Part shown: positions 1-13,132 of the stretch, in pieces
How the letters are laid out: the number at the start of each line of letters is the position of its first letter
Numbering within the stretch: the first letter of the stretch is position 1
Assembly (NCBI GenBank): GCA_037951105.1
Contig: JBAMJV010007743.1
Location: 62,001 to 126,000, forward strand
Length of the DNA stretch: 64,000 nt
Source: Echinarachnius parma
Taxonomy: Eukaryota; Echinodermata; Echinoidea; Clypeasteroida; Echinarachniidae
Direction: 5' to 3'
The notes under the pieces: generated by a model
What the model was told of the DNA's origin: nothing
The model's database searches: none
The model's input: the letters and a program-made list of their open reading frames with translations, nothing else
Position numbers and translations under genes: made by a program

Positions 1-150
1 GTAAAAAACTGTTGAAAACTGCTAGTCCACTATGAAGGCATGTGTAATAAAATGTAAATCAATGAAGCCGCGAGCTATCGAATCTGGCAGATTCTTCTTC
101 AGGCGTACAAATGACAGTTAACTGTACTCAACATAGAATGAAATTAGCAT
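1..150. repeat. Segment duplicated at 35918-36053
   Basis: About 135 bases here (from the GTCCACTAT..AAGGCA region through GTACTCAACATA) recur at 35918-36053 with only scattered differences, in the same orientation. The second copy lies about 1.4 kb downstream of the gene 2 stop. It could be a shared 3-prime flank of the receptor duplication unit or a dispersed repeat. No coding function is evident. Confidence 0.6.
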
Positions 151-748
151 AATCGACATACCCAACAAACGGCCGCATTTTGGTGTCCCCCAGGTCTACA
201 CACATTATTGATCAGACACCATTCTTCATGTGCACTGCATCACCTATTCACTGCACACAATGGCCAATAGCTGCTGCGTTTTGTGGTGGGTGGCCCACTT
301 CATAAACTTCCTTTTAAAGGGACAGGCCCTCTTTTTACAAAACGTCTGAATAGTTTCCAGTTGACGGATGGGGATGAATGTAACACACACAAAATAATCG
401 AACAGCCCTGTAATTTGGATTTTACGAATGAAAAACGAATGCGTCCCTCCATCAAACTATATATCGGTCAAAGGAGTTTAACTGATTAAGCATAACAATA
501 TTGTACTTATTCTTGTAAAGGTATTGTAAAGCCGACATTTGTAAAGGTATGTCACGGAAAAAGATCTCAAAAATGAAGAATATATAATTACATGTAGTCA
601 GTTTAAGCGAGGTTTGGTTATTTTGTTTAGTATTCGCTTATGCCGTTATTTGTGCGCGGGTCACGTAGGGGTCACGCATAGCAATGTGGTACTCCGTGGA
701 ATCCGTGTGCGAACTTTATCACCGGGTGAATACACGTATAATGCACAA

Positions 749-1292
749 TTAAAGGGATAGTTTAGTTTTGGTAAGGCTGAACTTTAGTACCCCAAACCGG
801 GACAGTAACATTATAAACTAATAGTTATTACTCCACCATGCTCGAAAGGTATACAAAATTACAAACGACTATGTAAAACGCCCGTTATCATTCAAAAAGA
901 GCCATTAAAACACAAGAGGGCGCTCTCTAAAAAGGCATTGGTTTAAACCATTTTTCATACAAAATTATGCATGTGATCTTTTATTGAAATAATGATTAGG
1001 TAGATAGATCATCAACAACTATTTAAAAAACGCTTTTGAACATTTTTGAAAAAGTGTAAGCATTTTTTGAATTTTTTGAAAAAATCATCTAATTATTTGG
1101 GCCCCAAATAATTATAAGATCAGATATATTTATTGATATTTCAGCCGTTTCTGGACCGATTTTGACCAAATAAAGTTTATTCTGCCATTAAAATTACATG
1201 TTCTCTCAAATTCGACACTCAGTTTTTCATTACCTCACAAAAAAATTGTGATGTGCAGCGCCCTCTCTACCAAAACTAAACTACCCCTTTAA
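749..1292. mobile_element. MITE with TTAA target site (AGGGATAGTTTAG family)
   Basis: The terminal inverted repeats are AGGGATAGTTTAGTTTTGGT and its near-complement at the right end, bounded by TTAA on both sides. It is non-coding. TTAA targets are typical of piggyBac- or Kolobok-type transposons. Related copies or fragments lie at 12262-12560, 15382-15886, 30110-30310, 40084-40629 and 52130-52945. Confidence 0.75.
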
Positions 1293-1683
1293 ACGTTGGA
1301 CGACGGTTTATTAGTTTTAGGTCTATAACTCCACGAAAAAGAGATTTCAAGCCCTAATTTGTTTAGGCATGCTGTTACATGACATTTTCTTTCATATGAG
1401 ACAATAACCTCGCAACTTTTGAAATTTGGCTTGCAAAAGAGGAACTGTCCCTTTAAGACTACTTTTACGGGCCATCCCTTAATTATGTGAATACATCACA
1501 ACATTCATTGAAAATTGGGTTTTTATATCAGAGCAAAATTTTACGATCAAAATTGCGTCCTTTGTAAATGTTGCAAGTTTTCCCGGAGAAATGACGCACT
1601 GAAGTCTTCAAAATGAGCCGCATATATTATATGCAGGAGTGTTGTTAGAAGCCGTAGATGGCGCTATAGCAACATCGCAGCTA

Positions 1684-2606
1684 GAGTCCCTTTATAGAGA
1701 GAGTTGCGACATCTATTGTCCACAAATGGATACAAAATGGCAAAAGGAATTTAACCCACTGAATGCTCAAAGAGGTTCAGTCATAGTTTAGCGCATTGTT
1801 GAACTCAGCACTGCTGCATTTGCACCACATGCATGCCGCAACTTAAAGGGATATAGTAACTTTGTTTACATGTGCAAAAGTGATGAGTGGTTAAAACAAT
1901 GTATATTGTTGTTATCTGATATGTCCACTAGGTGTTGTGTGAAAATTTCAAGTTAAATGGACGTTATATGGCCGAGTAATGAGCAAAAATGCAAAGTGAT
2001 ATTCACTAATTAGCATTCTTGTAAAAATAAGAATTATATATTAATTAAAATTATGTTCTTTTTAAGTGTATCTAGATAGACACTTTTAGCTATAGAATAG
2101 CTATTGAAGTTAGAATGTAAGTTATTCAAAGTATTGTTTTAGTTTTTAGTTTTTAGTTGTTATTGTTTTAGTTTTTAGCTTAATTAAGGGGCTGCTGATG
2201 TACAAGTTTCTACTTTATAGCTACCCCGGCATATGTATTTACATGTATAATTGTATGACTCACCATTATTGTATATGTATTATATTTTATGATGCCGAAT
2301 AAATGTTAATTGAATTGAATTGAACTCATTGCAGTTACTTTGTACACGGTTTTGACGATCCGTTGGATTTTTTAACATCTGAAAACTTCAATCGTAAATA
2401 TCTCTTTAACGAAAGGGAAATTTGAAAAACCGAAACCTGTCAATGATTTTATTGCTAATACGAATACAACAAGGTATGAGGGAACCGCTGGAATTCCAAT
2501 TGGATTTTGAGGATTTGGACAATGTTAAGTCCCTTTAAAACAACTGTCGCCATTTTGTATCCATTTGTGCACTATAGTTGTCGCAACTCTCTCTATAAAG
2601 GGACTC
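1684..2606. mobile_element. TA-flanked TIR element hosting another MITE
   Basis: The ends are inverted (GAGTCCCTTTATAGAGAGAG at left, complementary at right) with TA on both sides, as expected for Tc1/mariner-type insertion. Most of its interior is a second MITE (1843-2538), which was inserted later. Confidence 0.65.
1843..2538. mobile_element. MITE of the AAAGGGATCTAGTAAC family, with a retroposon insert
   Basis: The ends are AAAGGGATATAGTAACTTTG and the complement of TTAAAGGGACTTAACATTGT. Other copies: 5465-5863, 8303-8632, 16471-16757, 29830-30107, 35321-35797 and 55965-60287 (split). This copy is interrupted at about 2018-2333 by a segment ending AATAAATG with several ATTGA units, which looks like the 3-prime tail of a short non-LTR retroposon. 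Confidence 0.7.
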
Positions 2607-3139
2607 TAATTGCAGCCAACACGGCCAGACAGGGTTAGGTTCAGCTTAGTGGTTTCCAATCCCCTACCTTACCCTACTTCTTAAAATGCTCTGTATAAAA
2701 TGACATGGTAGTACAAGCGAATAAAATTGCTATAGTATTTAAATACCCATTGTTAGTTTGATTAAAATGTGATTTATGTAATAGAGTATTTAAAACAAAA
2801 TTGAATTTCATATTCCTGTACATAATTGAGTGTGATATTGACAAAATGTAATGTACTTTTGCCCGCCGACATGACTGATGTGTGTGTGATAAGTCCATGG
2901 CACGTGAATGTCATATGATCGAGTAACGAGCTAATCCAAAGTGATAATGATGATGATGATCCGCAGCACTTGCATTGCGCCATTTGTCTGTTCAAACATT
3001 CAAAGGCGCCTGATCCTCCGAAAGAAAACTCATTAACTGCACATTTGCTTTGAAACTTTCAAGTTTGTCAGCGTTGCGAAACAGGAGGGAGGGAGTTCCA
3101 GAGGCGTGGAGCAACTGAAGAGAAGGCACGATCACCATA

Positions 3140-3662
3140 CCCAGGTAGCAAGCCAACGTTGGTCCATCGTTGGAGCAATGCTGGCCATTTTTTTCCTCGC
3201 AACGTTGCTCCTACGTTGCCTGGCAACGTTGGACCAGCGATGTGTACGTACGCCCAGATGACGCCGGTTGGATTAACGATTGACCATTATCGATCCGTCG
3301 TTGGTTCAACAAGTTTGTTCAAAGTCTTATGGGTTTTGAGTTTCTACCGTTGGACCAACGTTGGCTTCCAACCAGATTTCAACATCCAACGAGTTGCGAG
3401 ATTCCAACGTTGATCCAACGTTGGCTTGCTACCTGCAGGGGCCGCGGAACCGGGGGGGGGGGGGGGGCTGGGGGGCTGCATCCCCCCAATTTTTTGGCTT
3501 AAACAAAATTACATAAAAGCATAACATAACAATTATTTAATAAATGATACTCATTGTGGTGTTAGATGGGTTGGGGTGGGAGGGGATGGTGTTCAACTCC
3601 TCAATCGCCCCCCTCCCCCTCCCCCAACACTTTCAAAATCTTTCCGCGGCCCCTGACCTGGG
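3140..3662. mobile_element. TA-flanked MITE built of CCAACGTTGG repeats, carrying a second MITE
   Basis: The ends read CCCAGGTAGCAAGCCAACG and its complement, with TA on each side once the inner insertion (3436-3655) is removed. The interior is rich in the palindrome CCAACGTTGG. A larger relative with the same right end lies at 54985-55497. Confidence 0.7.
3436..3655. mobile_element. 220-bp MITE, CAGGGGCCGCGG family
   Basis: The ends are CAGGGGCCGCGGAA and TTCCGCGGCCCCTG. The flanking 5-base duplication is ACCTG (3431-3435 and 3656-3660). It contains a G tract and a C-rich tract. A second copy is at 53493-53595 with 5-base duplication TTCAA. Confidence 0.8.
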
Positions 3663-4157
3663 TACCTCTGTGAGTCGTGTGCGGGGGACCTGGAGAAGAA
3701 GTCCTGATGAGCGTAGCCCTGGACGAGACTGATTCCTTTCTACCGAGGAAGCAACATATCGAGGGGCCTGATCGCGGACAGCCTTGACTGTCACTAGTAC
3801 GACCTTTAACGTTATCCTAACGCATTACACAAAGTTTGTACATAGTCGAGAGTCTCCCATGGAGACGCCCAAAATCCGAAGACTTCAATCATTCATATAT
3901 CCTTGTAACGGAAGAGAAATTCAGAGAACCAAAACACATTCAATGATTCTGGGTGCAACCAGGCAACTAGAAGTTTGAGACCCTCTAGAGTTATAATAAA
4001 TATTTTGTTTGTTGCAGATTTTGACGTTGCTAAAGACGTTGCTAAAACTAAAGATCCCTTTCAAGCGGTAAACGAATCGCCGCCTCTTTATCATTTATAA
4101 TACAATTTTAATACTGTTTTTATGACTACGATTGTTTCCGTTGGGTCGAATAAATAA

Positions 4158-4354
4158 GGCCCGGCGCAAACAGAGCCGACCCGACCCGACTGAAAGCCAC
4201 AGTCGGTCCGATTCAGTCACGACCGGGTCAGCATGTTGAATCGGGCCCGATTGGCTTCCGACTTGCTAAATCGGAGTCGTGAAGCAATGCACACAAAGCC
4301 GATCCGACTTAAAACCAGTCGGATCAGCCGAGTCGGCTTTGTCTGCGCCGGGCT
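4158..4354. mobile_element. Harbinger-type MITE with TAA duplication
   Basis: The inverted ends are GCCCGGCGCAAACAGAGCC and GGCTTTGTCTGCGCCGGGC, with TAA on both sides. A TAA three-base duplication fits PIF/Harbinger elements. Copies: 14584-14796 (right end decayed) and 15034-15245 (intact, TAA-flanked), both in the gene 1 intron upstream of the TM exon. Confidence 0.75.
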
Positions 4355-4439
4355 TAATTTGAGGTCAAGTGATTTGCGACGGCTCCTGGAGGGCTGTTGC
4401 TGTTGTTGTTTTTGTTTTGTAAATTGGCGTTCATGTTGA

Positions 4440-5201
4440 TAGATGGGAAAGAGGAAATTTAATCATGTTATTCAAAATAATGCATGACTTAACTCCAAAT
4501 TACTTATCTTCACGAGTTGAATTTCGACATAATCCTCACAACTTAAGAAATGCCGATTATAAAATTCAGCTTCCAAAACCTAAGACCGAGTTTTTAAGAA
4601 GAAGTTTCTTTTATCATAGTTCCAAATTATTCAATTGTCTCTCCTATGAAACGCGAACCTTAAATACACTGACTACCTTTGTTCGCACCATTAATTTGAA
4701 TGAAATTGCAGACTGAACTTTGTCTTGCCCTTTTTTACCTTTAATTTGATATCTTTTGGTTATGTCATAGTTATACATGCCTTTTTTTTTTTTTTTTTAA
4801 ATACTTTTAACGTGATAAATATTATACAAACCCCTTAGTTTTGTTTAGTTTTTTGTTTTTGTTTCTTTGTTTGTTTTTTATTTTTTGTTTATCTTGATGT
4901 TTTTGTATTATGTTATTGGTTTTAAAGTTTTACTCGTATGTTTGTTGTCGTTCAAGTTGAATTTCTGCAATTAACCGTCTTTTTAGTTTGTTTGTTTAGT
5001 ACACTTATTTGCTAGCTGTAACTTGTTGTAACTATATGTACATAATTCATTGCCTTATTTCTTGCATTTATTGTATTGCATAATTCACTGTATATTTTAT
5101 TGTTATTTTTATGTTTGTGGACCCCTTTGAAAATCAGCTGCGCTGAAAGGGCCATCCACCCTATGAGAGGAAATAAATAAATAAATAAATAAATAAATAA
5201 A
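4440..5201 (+). mobile_element. 3-prime fragment of a CR1/L2-like non-LTR retrotransposon
   Basis: An 83-codon remnant (4465-4716) reads LFKIMHDLTPNYLSSRVEF, then HNLRNADY and FFYHSSKLFN, as in the C-terminal region of CR1-like reverse transcriptase proteins. A T-rich 3-prime UTR follows and ends in (AAAT)n at 5170-5199, the expected microsatellite tail. The 5-prime part is missing. Confidence 0.7.
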
Positions 5202-5464
5202 TTGAATATTTACGCCGTTATTCATGTACATCATAATATATATATTATTCACTCAACATTTATTTCCGTTGAGCTTCTACACGGTCTTGAACTTTAAATA
5301 AGACTTCCATTTCATCATCGAAGAACAACAAAGCAGCGTACATAAGGAGGAAAAAATATCCAGCATTATGATAAATTATATTATAAAGATCACAATAATA
5401 TGAGTCGCTCATGAATAATCCAGTATTCAGATCAGTTTTGCCCTGTAAATGAGCCAACTTTAGC

Positions 5465-5863
5465 CTTAAAGGGACTTAGTAACATTGCCCAAATCCTCAA
5501 AATAAAATTGTAATTCTAGCGGTTCCTTTATACCTTGTTGTATTCGTATTAACAATAAAATCATGGGACAGCTTTCGGTTTTTCAAATTTCCCTTTCATT
5601 ACAAAGATATGTATGATTGAAGTATTTAGATAAGAAAATCTCCGGGCGAGATTTTCATCCCTGTACAAAGTGAATGCAGTGAGTTGGTGAATATCACCCA
5701 ATATCACTTTGCATTTTCGCTCATTACTTGGCCATACATTGTCCATTTGACCTGAAATTTTCACACAATACCCTGAGGACATATGAGATAACAACAGTAT
5801 ACATTGCATCAACCATTCATCAGTTTTTGCACATCTCAACAAAGTTACTAGATCCCTTTAAAT
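5465..5863. mobile_element. MITE of the AAAGGGATCTAGTAAC family
   Basis: A complete inverted-orientation copy with TTAAAGGGACTTAGTAACAT at the left and GTTACTAGATCCCTTTAA at the right, about 400 bp, no coding content. Confidence 0.75.
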
Positions 5864-5982
5864 ATGTTTCTTATCGACCTATTGGGGCATATGGGGCAGC
5901 TGCAATGCCATAGCACCATCAACACACACACGCAACACACATACATACACACACGCACACTTAAAACAAAGGTGATTTTTAT

Positions 5983-6168
<186 letters not shown>

Positions 6169-6715
6169 TCCGTCAAGCACGCCTATGTAAATGGGTAAAG
6201 TACATACACCCTTAATTGTTTACACCGGACACCTACCCCCCGCTCGGTCGCTCCGCTCCCTCGTAGTGTAAAGCAAAAAAAAAACGATTACTATTTTTGG
6301 TCTTCAAAGGTTGGCAGGTATGCGGATAGAAGAATACATTCTTCGACACACCTGTTGTTGATGTTTGAATCAAGGTGTCCACCTGCCAATAAAACAATGG
6401 CTATAATATAGTGTAGTTGTGTTTTGTTTGCAAGCATGCTATCATAATATTAACATTTAAATGGGCATATAACTTTAGAAGTGCTACTCTAAAATGTAAT
6501 TTATATTTTGTTCTCCAAGACACAGTCTCCATTCGATCAGTCATCAAATGTTTATATTTCTTTTTGTTTTCTTCAGGTTTCCAATAACAACTTATCGAGT
6601 AAAACAAGGATAAGACGAAGGTAAAAGTTTGCGCAACGTTATAATTTAATGTTGAAATTAACTAGCTTTCAACAGACGAGGTTACGAGAGCACTTTGACT
6701 CCTTCTTAAATGGAT

Positions 6716-8307
6716 CTAAACCCCTCAAAAAAAGTTCGGAAACTCAAGTTTGATCAATTATATATATTTTCTTATGAAATCATAATCGTTACATTTGGTA
6801 TCACTTGAAAGATGTTTATACCTCTTTCAAATGATACCAAATTCGTAAGCATCCCGAGTACGGGGTATGCGCAGTATATTTGAGAATGGGGGAAGGTCAG
6901 AAGTGAAATGTCACAAAATGCGCAAACAAACTTCAGTCGGAAGGTCTGACACTCATATCACGGTCTTTCTCACGTTCAAATTCTTTCGACAATGAATATC
7001 TTGACAATGAAGAGATAATGTTGAATACAGTATCAGAAAAAGCCTGTATAATTATCTTTCCAATGACACCTCACTTGGAATGATTATGAAACCTGGGTAG
7101 GTACAATAAAAGTGAATATTGGGGAGGGTCGACAGCGAAATGTAAACACAATGCATTTGATTGTGTGAAATTGAAGGCGTTGTATCCAAAAACGACTTTT
7201 TGTGGAGATATCTTAGTACTTTACTTTACATAATCGTTATGAAATTTAACGTCATGTTGAAGCGTGTTAATTTGTCAATAAAATAATGCCCCATTCATAA
7301 TGGTTATGTGATTAAGGTGTGTTGTACCTCTAAATGTATGGGGCTCAAAATGACACGTTGCAAGGTCGACGTTTTGCCGTTTGATATGTGGTAAACAGGG
7401 CATACTTACAGGGTCAAAGAGGGCGCTAATATGCCAGTTCTGGCCAGTTTGCGTACGTTTAGGAAAATTTGATGCATTTGCAATACATCAAGTTTGAGAG
7501 TTTTCCTGTACTGCACACACACATGCAGCATAATCATTGCAAACGAGATATCATATTAAAGGTAAATTAACGAGCTTTCTCATAGTGCAATTCGTAATGA
7601 TGATAGAGTTATGTTTAATAAAACAATATCTTACCGGAATCTTGAAGCAAGAAGCCACGGTCTTAAATTCATAGCATTAATACGCCCCCATATCCGGCTT
7701 TACTGCACACACCCCAATAGCAAAGTTATTACAGAGGAGACATAATTTCAAGGAAAGATAAATATGTTTTCACATGATGCTAAATTTACTGATGATTATG
7801 CAAAGTAAAACCCCAAAACATCTCCTCCAATTGTCGATTTTCGATGCAACGCCTTCAATTTCACAAAATGAAATGCATTTTGCATCATTTCACTTTCGAC
7901 CCGTATTCATCTGTACCATATTTAACCTGCTAATAAAATTGTTACGGACATAATCGTATTGAAAAGATAGACACGTGGGCTTTAAAATGATACCAAATTT
8001 GATAGGTTTAAATCATTTGAACACGTTACAATCTTCGATATAACTTGAACATTAAAAAATACGACACAAGAGTCAAATTTCCCAACTGAATACTCTCGGC
8101 CCATTTTGCGACATTTGACTTCTGACCGTCCTCCATTCTGAAACGCACTATGTATTCCCCGATTTGAAATAAATGACAAATAATGTACCATTTTAAAGGG
8201 AAATCATCATGCAATGCAATGACACTAAAAGAAAAAAATACAATTTGACAATAAAAGTGATATAATCGATCAAAGTTGAGTTTCCGAACTTTTTTTGAGG
8301 GGTTTAG
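6716..8307. mobile_element. 1.6-kb TIR/foldback element
   Basis: The left end CTAAACCCCTCAAAAAAAGT is matched in reverse complement at the right end. Inverted similarity continues inward for about 200 bases (for example the GAAGGTCAGAAGTGAAATGT stretch against ACATTTGACTTCTGACCGTC). No transposase frame is visible. The right end abuts a MITE at 8303-8632. Confidence 0.65.
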
Positions 8308-8632
8308 TAACATTGCGCAAAGCAAGAAAACTTTATTAGAAATAGAATGGCTCTCTCATACAGTGTTGTATCCGTATTACCAATACAAGATTGAAACAGG
8401 TTTTAATTTTTCAAAGATATTTACGACTGGGGTGGATGGTCGTAACTGTGTACAAAGTCAGTGCAATGAGTTAGGGAATATCACTTTGTATTTTCGCTCA
8501 TTACTCGGCCATAAAACATAATAACGTGACAATTTCACACAATACTCAGATGACATGGCAAATGACAAAATTACATATTTACTAACCATTCATCACTTTC
8601 TACACATGCCACCAAATTTACTAGATCCCTTC
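8303..8632. mobile_element. Degenerate MITE of the AAAGGGATCTAGTAAC family
   Basis: It begins TTTAGTAACATTGCGC and ends TTTACTAGATCCCTTC, with the same interior landmarks (TTTGTATTTTCGCTCATTAC) as the other copies. Confidence 0.6.
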
Positions 8633-11600
8633 CGATACTTGTTTCCAATCAAACATAAACGAGCGGCGAGCCAAGTATATCAACAGCGTCAAATATTATG
8701 AACACAGAAACTAAACTAGAACATTGCGGTTTTCGTACATTCTTTTGAGCATTGCAATAATTTATGTTTTCGTATACTGTATGGACAGGTCTCTTAACTT
8801 CGCGCGTATCCCAACTTCGCGGATCATAGGCGAGATACGCAAAAATTAGAACACGGACACGGCGACGGAAATTTTCAATGTCAACTGAAAGAGCACACAT
8901 CAATTACTCATCAACCAAAAAATTAGCAAATAAAGAGCAATATTTCTGAAGAAATACTTACTTTTTGTGGTCTTTTTTTGTAAATCACAACTTTGGTGTT
9001 CCAACAAAATTATGGAGGAGGAAGTATCAAGCAAATTAGACGGAAATCGTTCCAGTAGAACATATTTGTTGTCATCGAAAGGCTGCGCAAAATGCTCCTT
9101 TATTCGACCTACCCATCAAATTTACTTTCGGATCGCGCAATCTCCGTAGATAGCTTGACAACGCTGCGCGTGCTAAGATGCTAATGCGCGCAAAATGTTT
9201 GCATCATCACACTGCCATTGAAATGCGTGTTGCGGTTTGCTACACGGGATACGTGTTAAGTCAATGGCAGGGTGCCCTATGTATTATGCGCGAAGTATGG
9301 AGACTACCGTACTCGGTGAAGAAGCTCTTGCTGAGATGACATAGTCACGGAATCGGGTCATTAACACCACGACTTGTGAGTTTAAATGAAATTGTTCAAG
9401 ATAAATCGAATCCTCAGAATTTGAGGGGTAATTTATTATTGTTTCATTGAGATTACTGTAATTTTCTTGATCCTAAGCCACTTTGAAAAAATCCTAAATT
9501 TTCGTGCGCGAAGTTAGGATACACCTTCATATATAATTCAACATAGGTATATGTACTATATTAGTTACATGAACACATATTACAAACCGGATCAAAGAGC
9601 ATGCTAACATTTTCACAAGGGGAGCAACGTGGGGTGTGCCCCTTCCCCCCTCCCACATCACATGCACACAACTACACCACTGAAAACGGTCCATGTCTGT
9701 GATCTGATGAATCCATTTTCTATATTATTAATTTAACCCTAGGTTTTATGTTTTTACCATGGATAAGACTTAGCATATTTTATAATCCCAATTAGGTACA
9801 TTCTATGAACTTCGAGCTAATAATTATGACATTAATCTAGTTTTTGACATTATGCTACATATATCCTATCACAACTTTTAGGATAAAATGTATCTTTCAG
9901 TTTACATAGTAAAATGTGGTAACAATTATATGTATGGTAGGTGTACTACACATCGGCACTGTTTTTAATATCGGCACCCCGCGTAATATTTGTGTTTGCG
10001 CGTGTTGTAAAAAATCGCGCATGATGCGCACTACCCTCAAAAACTGAACTGGTCGAAATTTTGAGGAGAAATAATGCGTTGATCGTCCGCTACGAGTAAT
10101 ACGATAAATAATACCAACATCGCACAAGAAATTTTGAGTTGCGTGCATTGTCAATGAGGGTTGAGGGGGTGCCGGTATTAAAAACACTTCGAACTCGTGA
10201 AGCCAAAAAACAACGCGCGCGTTCGAAGGCGATATCTCGAAATTTAATTAATATATCGCAAATCTGATCATCGCATCGGAATCTGCACTATTTTCTCAAT
10301 ATGTGAGTACAATTTCAAGAAATTTGAATGATTTTTAAGTCTTAAACTGTCGGAAATGTTTTAGGGTGCCGATGCGGGGGTCACTCAATCATACATTTCT
10401 TTTATGAATCTGTACTTATAGCTAACAAATCAGCTACATCATAAAGCGACCTTGAGTGTTCCAATTAAATCCCCTCTTGCTTAAAGTGGTCAATTAATCT
10501 CATTTGTTTTCTTTCGAAAGTGATATTTGAGACTCATTTACCAATACTATTGTTAGATTCTTGTGAATAATATATATTAAGATCAAGTTTTAGCAATTAA
10601 AAAATATACAATTTATGTCAGAATTTATCTCCGATTGTTCGCGTGAAGTATCTGAATTTGGATTCTATGAACGGTCGAATTATCCAACTACGAATACTTT
10701 TGACTACAATCGGAAAACGTTCCGGAACGCTTTCAATTCAATCATAAATATCATAATTTGGGAGACACTTGACAAATCTGAACCCATGTAATTCTTCTCT
10801 TACCATAAGCCAAACAACAATGTACATGAGAAGTGTGAAAGCTCCAAGTAATGTTGGCTGAATTTGGCAAAGTTAATACGCCGCGTTAAAAGCTGCTTGG
10901 AAAAGTCTGGATAAAGAAAAACCTTCGATAAAACTATTTTTTCCTAACAAATGTTTGGTTAATTTTACATTCTCTTAAACTGTTGTGGAAAGCTCCAAGT
11001 AATTTTGATTGAATTTTATAAATTTAATAAACATAGTGATGAATGATGTGTCTTCAAAATAGCAGTATGTGGTAAAATGTATGTACAATTATTTTTGAAA
11101 TTCTAATAAAAAAAAAAATAACATTACCTTAAAAATCAGATACATCGTACGAGAAATATTTTATTATTATTTTCTTTTGCTAGGCAACATTCCCTTTATA
11201 AAACATGCACACACTAATACATCGAATTCTTATGCTATATTAACATTCAGAATTAGTGAATAACAACATTAAATTGAAATTATATAATGTGCAAGTATAT
11301 TTTGTTGGTAACTTGAGATGTGTGCGTTGTTTTGCTACGTGGATATTAAAAAACATGTGTTTGTTTGACCTTATTATCTTGTTTTGCTAATTGCATACAC
11401 CAATCAATAAAACGAATATTAAATTTAAAATTCATGCAATATCCCTTTCATGAACCTAACAAATATTCATAAATAGTTATGTCCTTATTAGCCTGTAAAA
11501 TAGAAAATGTAAACATGAAAAATATGTCAATGAGACTTTATGATAAGCAATACATTTTTGTTTGTAACTATTATGTACGCGTTGTTTTAGCTACGTTTAT

Positions 11601-12949
11601 CCTTGACTAAATATGATGTTATCGCTCACATACATGACATAACATGTTACTCTCCATTAATTTGTGTTACCTTTTATAGTTGAAAAGTAATGTTCGTAAT
11701 ACCAATATACGTGAATGTACAGTGCGTATGTTTTTTTTTGCGCGTGATGCATAAGCAACGTTGGTAAATGGCTCAAATGTAAAAATCACTGGGTCTCACC
11801 AATATGCGCATAACGATAAATTATTACATTCTTTATTCTAAATTCAGAAAATGTAACATACATAAATGTATCAATATGATATTCACCAAAATGTAGCTAA
11901 AACTCTCATAGAGTGATTATTCCTTATATAGAATATTATACATGTAGTACATGTCCAAGATTATTGAAACACTGTTATGATCTCGCCGCAGTTTCATAGT
12001 TTTGCATAATCAGTGAAATCATATCACATTACTTTGACATTCGCTAATTCGTTTCATTTCAGCACGGTGGCACAATTTAACCATTATGACCGTCCTTTGA
12101 ATATCAACTCGTTACTGCTTGAGAAAACGTTAGAACCTTGATTTTGATTTTACAATGTCATCGAAATTTTTCTTGCAAATCAGAGTCATCGTCATCATGG
12201 TCATCATGGTGTATATGTCTTGATCACGTTGGTGTCTTGGTGATGTTGATAAGTCTCTTCTCGCACATGATTAAAACAAGAGAAATCATCAACAACCTTT
12301 TTAAACCTCTTTTGTAAAATTTGGAAAACTTTTAGCATTTTTACTTTCATCGAATAAACCTGGGGCCGCATGTTTATTCCGATCGGATATTTATTGATAT
12401 TTCAGATGTTACTGAACAAATAATTTGATCAAATAAAGTTTATTCTGTCATTAAAATACGGTGTGCTCTTTTATACTTGGCATTCGGTTTTTTATTACCT
12501 CACATACAACAAATATTTCTTGAAGCGCCCTCTATACCAAACTTCATATATACATTATCATGGTAGGTAGCTGCAGCCCTTGTGACCCAGTCATAACACC
12601 ATCATGCTCGTCATCGACGGATGAGCTGAACTTGATGTTTCTGATAACTGTATCGTGGCGGCAATATTGAGATGTTTGTTTTTGCATATCAAAGTAGGTA
12701 TGCTGAAGCCCTTGAATCAGTCATATCGTCATCGTTGTGGATCAGTCGGATTTGGTGCTAACGCGTTACCCAATGATGCTATTTAGGTGATTGTTCTTCC
12801 ATAATTAGCATGATAGATGTGACACGAACAGACCATCGTAATACAAATATACAATTCATCATTGTATCCTGAAGAATAATGGTGAGTCTTTCCTTTGATA
12901 TCTTTGTCTTTCTTCGGCTCAAGATAGCCTTATCATCATCGATTCCACT
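8633..12949. other. Gene-free DNA downstream of gene 1
   Basis: AT-rich and without a supportable exon. A decayed fragment of the TTAA MITE family is at about 12262-12560 (ending GCGCCCTCTATACCAAAC). Text near 12640-12720 (GCATATCAAAGTAGGTATG, then AAGCCCTTG) resembles 35860-35910 downstream of gene 2, which fits a duplicated 3-prime flank. Confidence 0.5.
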
Positions 12950-13132
12950 TCAAACGAAACTGGACTTGCCATTTATGCCATTCTTAAGATATTTAGCGGA
13001 TTGATCTCCGTTGGTAACGTATGTATGCTGGATAGGTTCAGAGGAGGACAGATCTCCATCAGATGACTCGGTGGAACGGGATGAGGAAGGTCCATCATCA
13101 ATTACAGCTGAAGTCATCCCTACAGTATAGAG
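12950..13132 (-). pseudogene. In-frame extension beyond the gene 1 tail stop
   Basis: Reading on in the tail frame past TAA (13135-13133) gives 60 open codons to TGA at 12952-12950. The text is coding-like: a Ser/Asp/Glu-rich stretch (DDGPSSSRSTESSDGDLSSS) and then HTYVTNGDQSAKYLKNG, which echoes the HTYF/NGRD repeat upstream. Splicing around the stop is unlikely because any intron using GTAACT would be only about 20-30 bases. It may be the former tail end after a nonsense change, a polymorphic stop, or a readthrough product. Confidence 0.5.
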
